A DNA stretch of 12,212 nt from Triangularia verruculosa (lineage: Eukaryota > Ascomycota > Sordariomycetes > Sordariales > Podosporaceae): assembly GCA_033296885.1 (NCBI GenBank), contig MU864113.1, positions 7,501 to 19,712 on the forward strand, in the 5' to 3' direction. Made by a program: the position numbers and the translations under genes. Position 1 is the first letter of the stretch, and the number at the start of each line of letters is the position of its first letter. A model generated the notes under the pieces. It saw only the letters and a program-made list of their open reading frames with translations, was not told where the DNA came from and searched no databases. Shown here one piece after another: positions 1 to 6,937 of the stretch.

Positions 1-3000
1 TGTGGCCTTCGAGCGTCTGGAGGCATTGCCCCGAGGCGGGATCCCAGATCTTGACGGTATCGTCGTCTGAACCCGATGCGAGCCGCTGGCCATCCGGTGA
101 GAAGGCGACCGAGGAAACCCGGCTACTGTGGCCTTCGAGCGTCTGGAGGCATTGCCCCGAGGCGGGATCCCAGATCTTAACGGTACGGTATGAACCCGAT
201 GCGAGCTGTTGGCCGTCCGCCGAGAAGGCGACCGAGGAAACCCGGCTGTGGCCTTCGAGCGTCTGGAGGCATTGTCCCGAGGCGGGATCCCAGATCTTGA
301 CGGTATCGTCGTTTGAACCTGATGCAAGCCGCTGGCCGTCCGCCGAGAAGGCGACCGAGGAAACCCAGCTACTGTGGCCTTCGAGTGTCTGGAGGCATTG
401 CCCCGAGAGGGGATCCCAGATCTTAACGGTACGGTATGAACCCGATGCGAGCCGCTGGCCATCCGGTGAGAAGGCGACCGAGGAAACCCGGCTACTGTGG
501 CCTTCGAGCGTCTGGAGGCATTGCCCCGAGGCGGGATCCCAGATCTTAACGGTACGGTATGAACCCGATGCGAGCTGTTGGCCGTCCGCCGAGAAGGCGA
601 CCGAGGAAACCCGGCTGTGGCCTTCGAGCGTCTGGAGGCATTGTCCCGAGGCGGGATCCCAGATCTTGACGGTATCGTCGTTTGAACCTGATGCAAGCCG
701 CTGGCCGTCCGCCGAAAAGGCGACCGAGGTAACAAAGCCGCTATGGCCTTCGAGCGTCTGGAGGCACTGTCCCGAGGCGGGATCCCAGATCTTGACGGTA
801 CGGTCTGATGAACCTGATGCGAGCCGCTGGCCGTCCGCCGAAAAGGCGACCGAGGAAACAGAGCCGCTATGGCCTTCGAGCGTCTGGAGGCATGCATTCC
901 AGTCTGCTTCTACTACTGGCTTTGCACTGATCCAGCTAGGTTCTTCCGTCTTAAATCTCTTCTTCACTAAACTACCAAGCGGTGCAAATACGAGGGCTGA
1001 TGTGTACGCCTGAAGAGGGGCTTGCTCGATTATCCATCTATAGGAGAGAGCGAACCGGTGTGCATCCCGAATAAAGGTTGTTAGCTGCCTTTGATTAGTT
1101 CGCCCCTATATCTCTGTTAGTATAGCTCTCTAGTGTTAGTAATCCATACTTACAAGTAGGCCCTCAAGCTTTCTTATGGCGATGACACCCTCCGACATAG
1201 CCCGGAGTAGACTGAGAGCTTCGAGCCAGTAAAGATACTTCTGTTCAAGGAAGGTCTGGACCGCATCCAGTGTGTTGCATTGTGGCGTGTCTTTCTCGAA
1301 AATCGAGTCGCGGAGGTGGTCAACCCAGAAGACGCACGAATACCGTACTGTGGCCAGTGGGTCTGAAGATGGCAGTTGAACCTCATTGATTGGGAATCCC
1401 GGTGCCTCTAAGCCGTATATATCGCGTCGTAATACCGCGGACATCGCATTGAGCGATTTGGAGAAGATGTTGTAATTTACATATTCTATGCCAAGAGGGA
1501 AGACCTGGTTGAAAGCATCTTGAGAATCTTGGTGCGTGCCTTTGCCGAGTAGAAAGTCCTTGGCGGATTGGTGGACAAAATAAATAATTTGTCCTCGAAG
1601 GGTTAAAAAAGAACCGCAGATCTCGATTACCTCTTCTAAGAATTCCAGATGGTCTGAAATGTCGTCCGGTATCTCGATAAGGGCAGACTCCAGATCATCC
1701 GAAATGTGGTCCGGCAGCTGGATAAGAGCACTTAGTTCCCGAATGCTGATGGGTCTGCGAGTAATCGTGATGATGGCGAGAATTTGCTTGCAGAGATCTG
1801 CATCTTCGGAGTCGCCAATTTGGTCCATCATCCGCGCATATAGGGAATTTAACCCAGGGGGGAATGTGCGTAACCTTTTTAGGGCGTGCCGCTTTGGAAC
1901 TTTGGGGTCTGCAAGTGCTTGACAGACCAAAGCCACCCAAAGAAATGTGCCGTTCGCATTAGAAGAAAGATAGGCCTGCACATCCGTCTTCATTTTGCTG
2001 TCGTAATATTTCTGGCGCGATAAGTCGAGGACTTTGTGGCGGATATATGCACCGATAGCAGCGGTGACGGATTCAGCATTTAGCTCAAGGCTAAGCCTGG
2101 AATGTTGCGCTACGACAGCCAATTGTTCCTCAATATGCGGCAAATTGCGACTAGAGACAACCCATTTGACGCGGGAGGATGATGACGATATCTGGGCGAC
2201 CAGTTTGAGAAGTTTCGGCAAGCCTGTTACACATTCATCGAGGGCATCAATTACCAGGTAGGTTTCCTTTAAGTCTGGATCTTCTAGCATATGCCGTAAA
2301 ACCTTCGATAGAACGACCCATGCCATTGCGTCGTCGGAAGCGTACGTATTCTCGGGCAGATGTAAGAGGAGACGCGGTTGTCGGCGAGCAAGAAGGTAAA
2401 TTAACCCCCGTAGCACGGCAATTGCGCTATTGATGCGCGAGTCGGTAGCTTGACAAAAGAAATACGCCAAGTTGCCACCACTAGCAGTGATGGGTTGCTC
2501 TAGCTCGTCGATGATGCCGCAGAGCAACATGGTCTTGCCTTTGCCAGGGTCGCCCTTGATCCAGAGAAGTTGGCTCTCTGAGTTATGGTGCCATCGCTTA
2601 AATTCGGGGTTGTCAAAGACCCAGCGGTAAGCATCAGCCAGCAGACCACCTTTTGCCAGCTCGATGCGCTCCTTCTCGATGTGCGGGTCTCGCGGTTCAG
2701 CGGACCACAGCTTTGCCAAACAAAGATAATCCTCGTCGATCTTGACTCGCAGCCGCTTCAATGCCTTCTGTTTTCCTTCGCCATAGATAACTGGTATGTG
2801 TACGTCAAAAATGCCGAATAGCGAGTACGCCTTATCCTCCTCAAATTTTGTATCGCGCTTCTCGATCCACGCCATTCGTTCGGCAACACTGAAATCAGAT
2901 AGAGGTCTTCCCTGAAGAGCTTTTAGAGGAATTCCGGTTATATCGTGGATTTCTCGTTCCAAAGACTTTTTATCCCCCAAACGCTCGCACTCCTTAGAGA

Positions 3001-3451
3001 AGAATTCAACGATCGTTGGAGCAATAAGCTCCTGCAGAGTCCATCCTCGGGTAAACCATCTGCATTTCCGAAAAGCCACTTCCCAAACAGAGTTGCCGTC
3101 GGCGTCCCGCTTGCGGGTTGAGACGTCTGTGAGATAGACATAGCATTTGGTGGCGTTACGATACCACTGGAACATAGAGTTAAGAGCGTGCTGAAGCTCA
3201 GCAGCGTCTGACTTATCGATGCAGCATGTGTCGATCCAGAAGTGTTTCAGCCCGTCGCGCCAGGCTTGATCTCCGCAAAACTGAACCTTAGCATAGCCTG
3301 CATTTTTCCTGCCCGTACCGTCCACCAGATCTTTGAAGAGGACCTCTTCGTCGCCCCATGTGTGTGAGAGTATCGCGTAAGGCGGAATCGCGTTACTAGG
3401 CAGGTCCTTCAGGTGGAAGTCGCCGGTATCGTCACGTTCAAGGAGCCGCAT
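1..3451 (-). CDS. HET-NACHT-WD40 NLR (STAND) incompatibility-type protein, 3'-partial
   Basis: Probable intracellular nonself-recognition receptor of the HET/NACHT/WD40 (HNWD) class, the group that includes Podospora HET-E, HET-D and HET-R; in that family WD40 recognition triggers NTP-dependent oligomerisation and HET-domain cell death. Exon 1 (3451-1154) encodes 766 residues. The HET domain spans about residues 26-226 (AILSHTWG at 26-33, FWIDTCCIDK near 71-80, GWTLQELIAP near 136-145, then the YSLFGIFDV segment). The NACHT has Walker A GDPGKGKT at 300-307 and Walker B YLVIDALDEC at 398-407, followed by a winged-helix-like region and VHQSAKDFL near 626. Exon 2 (1105 to the window edge) encodes a linker and WD40 repeats from about residue 842. 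At least 1134 residues are visible. I chose the ATG at 3451 because MRLLERDDTG is the usual start of the family and has a purine at -3; an upstream in-frame ATG at 3565 would add 38 residues without family character. No internal stop is seen. Confidence 0.93.
2..880 (-). repeat. WD40 repeat array, seven full units plus the start of an eighth
   Basis: Unit boundaries on the minus strand, each starting at LEGH, are 880-755 (42 codons), 754-629 (42), 628-509 (40), 508-386 (41), 385-260 (42), 259-140 (40) and 139-14 (42); LEGH of an eighth unit sits at 13-2. Each unit reads LEGHS..V.SVAFS.DGQ.LASGS...TVKIWDP.SGQCLQT. Differences cluster just after LEGHS (SG/SR/SW/R) and between LASGS and TVKIWD (SDR, NDD, YR, DDD). 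In WD40 beta-propellers these regions lie on the ligand-binding face, and they are the hypervariable sites known in Podospora HNWD genes. Two 40-codon units and one 41-codon unit have lost one or two codons in those variable stretches. The array continues beyond base 1, so the true repeat number is unknown. Confidence 0.95.
14..754 (-). repeat. Higher-order duplication of a three-WD40 block (369/372 bp)
   Basis: Units 2-3-4 (754-386) and units 5-6-7 (385-14) are two copies of the same three-repeat block. Bases 68-346 are identical to 437-715 over 279 nt at an offset of exactly 369. The last unit of the second copy carries one extra codon (SDDD against SYR). This shows a recent block duplication or unequal exchange within the array, on top of the single-repeat periodicity. 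Confidence 0.9.
1106..1153 (-). other. 48-nt spliceosomal intron in the NLR gene
   Basis: On the minus strand the donor is GTAAGT (1153-1148), a branch-like TACTAAC lies near 1121-1115, and the acceptor ATAG ends at 1106. Reading through gives a stop 15 codon positions of extra sequence later (TAA at 1138-1136). Splicing is phase 0 and joins ...KLEGLL to GRTNQRQLTTFIRDAHRF, after which the frame stays open into the WD40 array. The rejoined linker (APLQAYTSALVFAP, then EEPSWISAKPVVEADW) is the standard bridge between NACHT and WD40 in this family, which supports the splice. An alternative in-frame acceptor (GGCAG, ending at 1085) would remove seven more codons; I prefer the first because the retained residues look like the family linker. 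Confidence 0.85.
1641..1730 (-). repeat. 45-bp in-frame tandem duplication inside the NLR coding region
   Basis: Bases 1641-1685 and 1686-1730 align with about ten mismatches. They encode two successive 15-residue segments, LIQLPDHISDDLESA and LIEIPDDISDHLEFL (about residues 575-604), just before the EEVIEICGSFLTLR motif. Relatives as I remember them have a single copy of this segment in the winged-helix region after the NACHT, so the extra copy looks like an insertion particular to this gene. The divergence between the copies suggests it is not very recent. Confidence 0.75.
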
Positions 3452-3996
3452 TACACAGGCAGCCAGGTTTAGCTCTCTCGGCAGCGATTCATACGAATCA
3501 AATGTTCGGCGGTGCGGCAACCAGGCGCGCGAGCGGACGGCTAATGTTCGCGGGACTGGAGGCACAGTAAATCAGCAGGTGAGATGGGGTAGCTACTAAA
3601 CAGACGAGAACTATCTACCATAAGTAGCTGTCGAATTCGTAGCGTGAATCCCGGTCGGTCTGATTGAGGACGTTGAAGGTGGTTATTGTGGTCGTCGTCG
3701 TCAAGGTGTTGCCTTTGCATGGGTCACTAGCCCCGCACGCTGAGCATTTTGTCTGTGTTGGCGCCTGGAGGGCAGGCGCCACCGCGCATAATTCGAAGCA
3801 TCGTGATTGGCGGTGTTTCCGCTGGTGTGCATCAGATCATGTCCCTGTAGCGTGTAGTCGCACAACACTCAGAAACTGCCCTGCTGGAGATAGGCTCTGA
3901 GCTGAGCAATGGTGATGTTTTAGCATACTTGATGTTAGAAGATAGCAACGGATTTGAGACTTTTCAAGAGAAATCTTTAGAAGGATATCTAACTAC
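3452..3996. other. Upstream region of the NLR gene, no convincing gene
   Basis: Non-coding stretch between the NLR start and the target-site duplication of LTR-A. It should hold the NLR promoter on the minus strand. I see a CCAAT motif in minus orientation near 3806-3812 and a perfect 8-bp hairpin with a 5-nt loop at 3760-3780 (GGCGCCTG / CAGGCGCC). The only open frame (3664-3900, plus) starts at a TTG, is low-complexity and resembles nothing I know. No TATA box is clear. Confidence 0.5.
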
Positions 3997-4001
3997 TCGT
4001 T
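3997..4001. repeat. Target-site duplication CTCGT, left copy (LTR-A)
   Basis: CTCGT lies directly before the TGTGACGAAC end of LTR-A and is repeated exactly at 6743-6747 directly after the other end. A 5-bp duplication is what LTR-retrotransposon integrases generate. Confidence 0.85.
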
Positions 4002-4153
4002 GTGACGAACCCTGATCAGAACCTCTGAGAGGGATACTGGGTTGAAGGCTGCTTCTGAATAACGGTTCGGTGTAGCCAAAAGTTACACAACAAAAATCAC
4101 CAATTGTCTCTCGTAAGTGCTTGGTCCTAAGAACTCACGATGTGAATTGCATA

Positions 4154-4196
4154 GGTTGGATGACCTGGAAATGGGCCACCCACGGTAATGGACCAC
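4154..4196 (+). repeat. Terminal inverted repeat of pogo-1, left
   Basis: Begins GGTTGGATGACCTGG and matches the reverse complement of 6508-6550 over 43 bases with one mismatch (A/G at base 39). TA precedes it. Confidence 0.92.
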
Positions 4197-4814
4197 GCCC
4201 CCACACCAGCCACACAACCTTGATGAGATTACCCCTGAATGCTTACACTCCCCACAACAAGACCAATATTGGGTCAATTTCTATGGGAGTTATACCAAAA
4301 TGAAGCTCAATCACTGTCTGAGTCAGACATTTCGTCTGCTTCCCTCTTGCGCCGAGTTTGAACCCGATGACGTGCGCTGCGCCGCACAGGCTCGGCTGGC
4401 ACCGGCTGCTCCACATCCTCCTTGGGCACCGCTTCTTCCACCACCACCCTCCCTTCAATTTGGGCCTCTTCTAGTTTACAGAGCCTTATAAACTTGGAAT
4501 TCGAATCTTCTCTATTTAACTTGCGCCTTTTCCTTGCTTACTAGGCCTTGTGGGCGTTCTGTTGGTGCTTTGCCGTATCAGCCTTATAGATCGATGCCTC
4601 TGATCTTAGGGTGAGTATAATATTGGTGAGATTCCTTACGGCAAGACGTTTTCCCGCCTCCGTAGCGCTATTAAGTAGGTCCCTAACCTCCTTAGTTATT
4701 AGGGAGTCTCCTACGGTACGGAAAGTAGGTGGTATAGAAGAGAGATCCAACGGTACCGCAGGGATTACTACTTAGCTTAAAGAGAGCGGTTTGCGCCTAT
4801 ATATGGGCTATAGG

Positions 4815-4819
4815 CCTAT
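4815..4819. repeat. Target-site duplication CCTAT, left copy (LTR-B)
   Basis: CCTAT directly before TGTCACAG, repeated at 5270-5274 directly after ...GTCACA. Counting it once rejoins the transposase reading frame, which is independent proof of the insertion boundaries. Confidence 0.92.
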
Positions 4820-4903
4820 TGTCACAGTTAAGCCAACGGGCTGGGCGGACAGTACGAGAGGCGCGGGACGCTCTCAGCCAATCGTTAGATTAGATAAGGA
4901 CTA

Positions 4904-5055
4904 GCCAATCAGGGAGTGATCAGGGTGATCGGGACATGATCACCATGATCACGGAATAGGCCAATCAGGATGTGATCAGAGTGATCAGGGCATGATCACA
5001 ATGATCACTGGCAGGGCCAATCAGGACGTGATCAGGGCGGCTTGGCCATGATCAG
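4904..5055 (+). repeat. 56-bp tandem repeats in LTR-B U3, rich in TGATCA and CCAAT
   Basis: Units start with GCCAATCAGG at 4904, 4960 and 5016, an exact 56-bp period; the third is shorter and diverges. Each full unit holds one CCAAT box and several palindromic TGATCA or ATGATCA motifs in spaced pairs. A further CCAAT box lies at 4878-4882. Position upstream of the TATA box makes these likely enhancer or upstream activating repeats of the retrotransposon (inference). Confidence 0.85.
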
Positions 5056-5073
5056 TTCAGAATCCTGAAGGTC

Positions 5074-5081
5074 TATAAATA
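5074..5081 (+). promoter_or_regulatory. TATA box of LTR-B
   Basis: TATAAATA, about 18 bp after the last 56-bp unit. The same context in LTR-A (minus strand, TATATATA at 6594-6587, followed by the same GGAGGAACTGG block) shows conservation between the two LTRs. It marks the U3/R side of the element. Confidence 0.65.
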
Positions 5082-5269
5082 CGGAGGAACTGGCTGGTGT
5101 AGATAGACAGTTCCGCAGTATGCAATACAAGTCACAATCGTTGGTATCTTAGCTATTGTGATTGAGACAAGCCATTGTTGTACACTGTTTAGCTGTACCG
5201 AACCAGGATTGTTCAGAAGTACCTTCAACCAGTATCCCTTTCAGAGGTTCTGGATAGGGGTTCGTCACA

Positions 5270-5274
5270 CCTAT
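5270..5274. repeat. Target-site duplication CCTAT, right copy (LTR-B)
   Basis: Exact copy of 4815-4819, directly after the CA end of LTR-B. Confidence 0.92.
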
Positions 5275-6507
5275 TCTATATTAACCGCCGGTAATATTTT
5301 CCTTCCTAAAGCCCTATTTGCGGGCAAGGTTATATAGCCGGACTAAGTCCACCTTACCGTTAGGCGTATAGTTAATAAGGGCGTCGTTTAAAGTTATAAG
5401 CTTTTTATACGCCTTTTTTATACTGGAAAAGTAATTAATATTAAAGGATTATAAAACGTAAGAGTAATAGAGGGGTAAAAAGAGAAGGTATATATTACTC
5501 TTATAATATCGGATTATAAAGTCGTTAATAATATAAAAGCTATACTTATTATAAATAAAAAGATATAGTTTTAATAGGTGTTTTAATTAAGTCCTTAGGA
5601 TAAAGACCTCTTTAAGTTATTCTATAGTAAAGTCGTTACTAGTCTAACCGTTTAATAATACGGCTATATACTAATCCTTATTAAATTAGTCCTTAAACTA
5701 TTGCTTTTAAAGGTCTTTACCTTTAAAGATGACCCCTAGGGGGAGGACTCTCCCGTCCTGGGAAATATACTCTAATATAATAATCTAGGTCCTTCTTCCG
5801 TTCTATTTAATATATATAGACTTTTTATCCCTTATTAAAGATCCTATAATTAAGCCGTTCTTTCTTTAACCTTTTATTATACTTACTTTATTATAGTTAT
5901 ATCTATTCTTAGGCTTGATCTAATTAACGGTGGAATATAGGTTAAAGAATTTATTGATATTCTCTGGGGTAGCTTCGTTAACTCTGGCGTAGTTAATCTT
6001 CTTTCCCACCTTCGTTTTAATATTAGGATGACGGCTTATAAAGCGGGTTACCCAATGCTTTCTAAGGGAGCCGATATTGCCTTGTTTAGTTAGTATACTA
6101 GCTACTAGAGCTCTTACGTTAACGTGGGTAGGAGCGTAACCAAGGCTTTCCTAACGAAGGATCCATTAAACGATAAGGTCTTCTTAGCCCTGAGAGAGCC
6201 GCTGTTGGCTTTTATGGGCCAGTTTCGGAACCTAGGTCCCTAGAATGCGGTTCCTCAGTATTGAACGTGGAACCCCGTGCTTGTCGGACGCTTAGCGCTG
6301 GCCCATACCAGCAAGAATGTCTTGTTCGGCATTTCTGAGATCTTCCTCGGTATATTGGGCCATTGATGGGTACCTGGAGCAAAAAAAGAAAAAGAAAAGG
6401 ACCATTTTTGACCTCTGGGGGTGGAATATAAGGTTGTGGTTGCATTGGGGGGGGGGAGGGTTGTTGAGGGTTTAGCGTGGGGAATTGCACTGGTAAGTTC
6501 AAGCCAT

Positions 6508-6550
6508 GTGGCCCATTACCGTGGGTGGCCCATTTCCAGGTCATCCAACC
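6508..6550 (-). repeat. Terminal inverted repeat of pogo-1, right
   Basis: Reverse complement of 4154-4196 with one mismatch; ends CATCCAACC followed by the TA duplication at 6551-6552. Confidence 0.92.
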
Positions 6551-6586
6551 TACTACAGAACTGTCTACAACCAGCCAGTTCCTCCG

Positions 6587-6594
6587 TATATATA
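6587..6594 (-). promoter_or_regulatory. TATA box of LTR-A
   Basis: TATATATA on the minus strand, at the position equivalent to the LTR-B TATA box and followed by the same conserved block. If active it would drive transcription leftwards, first into pogo-1. Confidence 0.5.
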
Positions 6595-6742
6595 GACTAC
6601 AGTTCTCTTGGATCGTTGCCAAGATTCCACGATCCTTTCTTCATACTGATTGGGCCTGTTCCACAAGATAGGACGGGGGCGTCTTTAAGCCCTATTGGCT
6701 CTCTACTTCCCCAAAACCCATGATTACTTCTGGGTCGTAACA

Positions 6743-6747
6743 CTCGT
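6743..6747. repeat. Target-site duplication CTCGT, right copy (LTR-A)
   Basis: Exact copy of 3997-4001, directly after the CGTAACA end of LTR-A. Confidence 0.85.
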
Positions 6748-6937
6748 ATAATCGTGCCTTTCTTTTTCCAGCTGTGGTTTCTTAGTTCTACTCGGCTCAG
6801 GAGAGTTTGGTCCCTTCCTCTTACGTGAAGGAGTAGCACTGGTGGAAAGCAAGTAGATCACGGTAAGTGACAATGAGATCCGCGCCTACGGTTCCTTGCG
6901 CTCGCTTATTCGGCAGCGGAGGCATCGGATATTCAGC

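Larger units (their letters stand above)
4820..5269 (+). mobile_element. Solo LTR (LTR-B), 450 bp, inside the pogo-1 transposase
   Basis: TG...CA element (TGTCACAGTT to GGTTCGTCACA) flanked by the CCTAT duplication. It has the layout of an LTR: a U3 part with four CCAAT boxes and three 56-bp repeats, a TATA box at 5074-5081, then an R/U5 part that is shared with LTR-A. There is no retroelement coding sequence beside it, so it is a solo LTR. It lacks the AT-shift and stop-type changes of the surrounding transposase, which suggests it arrived after the main RIP episode, or escaped because of its short length. Family (gypsy or copia) cannot be decided from an LTR alone. Confidence 0.92.
4307..6363 (-). 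pseudogene. pogo/Fot-type transposase (DDE_1 superfamily), RIP-inactivated and split by LTR-B
   Basis: Starts at ATG 6363 (MAQYTEEDLRN) and ends at TGA 4309-4307. Leaving out bases 4815-5269 (LTR-B plus one target copy) it is one frame of 533 codons, normal for pogo transposases, with no indels. In order it shows: a psq-type HTH (DKHGVPRSILRNRI); a CENP-B-type HTH (QQRLSQG, ESLGYAPTHV, KHWVTRFISRHP); a DDE domain (PKNRYNYNK, NGRRT, RVLPLGVIFKGKDL, LKEVFI); then KKAYKK, GFRKENI and a basic C-terminus rich in Arg/Lys. About 23 in-frame stops fall where Gln or Trp is expected. All three catalytic Asp positions now read Asn: 5892-5890 (NMDE-type motif), 5550-5548 (LDGHGSH-type motif) and 5442-5440 (LQPLD-type motif). 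The enzyme cannot be functional. A 69-codon open piece at 4541-4750 is only a stop-free part of this relic. Confidence 0.92.
4154..6550 (-). mobile_element. pogo/Fot-type DNA transposon (pogo-1), RIP-damaged, interrupted by LTR-B
   Basis: Tc1/mariner-superfamily element bounded by 43-bp inverted repeats and flanked by TA at 4152-4153 and 6551-6552, the target duplication of that superfamily. It is 2397 bp long; without LTR-B and one CCTAT it would be 1942 bp. It carries one minus-strand transposase frame. It inserted into LTR-A, because LTR-B has the uninterrupted site (GCATAC) at the matching position. Its central part is strongly AT-shifted, whereas the two ends are close to normal composition. 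A run of ten or so G bases (about 6447-6456) sits in its 5' untranslated side. Confidence 0.9.
4002..6742 (-). mobile_element. Solo LTR (LTR-A), split by a nested DNA transposon
   Basis: On the minus strand the element runs TGTTACGACC... (from 6742) to ...GTTCGTCACA (ending at 4002), a TG...CA LTR flanked by the CTCGT duplication. Removing pogo-1 and one TA leaves 342 bp: 4002-4153 plus 6553-6742. Its 3' half aligns to LTR-B of this window (shared: the terminal TGTGACGAAC, a CAGAACCTCTGA block, GGTTCGGT, ATTGCATAC, GAACTGTCTA and CCAGCCAGTTCCTCCGTA on the plus strand). This alignment runs straight across the pogo-1 insertion site and so confirms the empty site. The U3 part differs from LTR-B. 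No internal retroelement sequence is next to it, so it is a solo LTR left by LTR-LTR recombination. It starts about 550 bp upstream of the NLR start codon. Confidence 0.88.

Noticed and set aside
51..1013. Plus-strand 320-residue repetitive ORF (EPDASRWPS... units)
   Set aside because: It is the antisense shadow of the WD40 repeats; the minus strand gives canonical LEGH...VKIWD units joined by splicing to the HET-NACHT exon.
3452..3565. Upstream in-frame ATG at 3565 as the NLR start
   Set aside because: The extra 38 residues are Arg/Pro-rich without family similarity; MRLLERDDTG at 3451 is the expected N-terminus.
3664..3900. Plus-strand 78-residue ORF upstream of the NLR
   Set aside because: It starts at TTG, is Val/Cys/His-rich and has no recognisable motif or promoter context.
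4541..4750. Minus-strand 69-residue ORF as an independent gene
   Set aside because: It begins at a TTG and is an in-frame piece of the pogo-1 transposase C-terminal region between RIP stops.
4002..5269. A 1.27-kb foldback element made of inverted TGTGACGAAC arms
   Set aside because: The arms are the 3' ends of two separate LTRs in opposite orientation, each explained by its own target duplication.
6212..6622. Minus-strand 136-residue ORF across the pogo-1 right end
   Set aside because: It runs through the inverted repeat and the 5' part of the transposase in the wrong frame; the true frame starts at ATG 6363.
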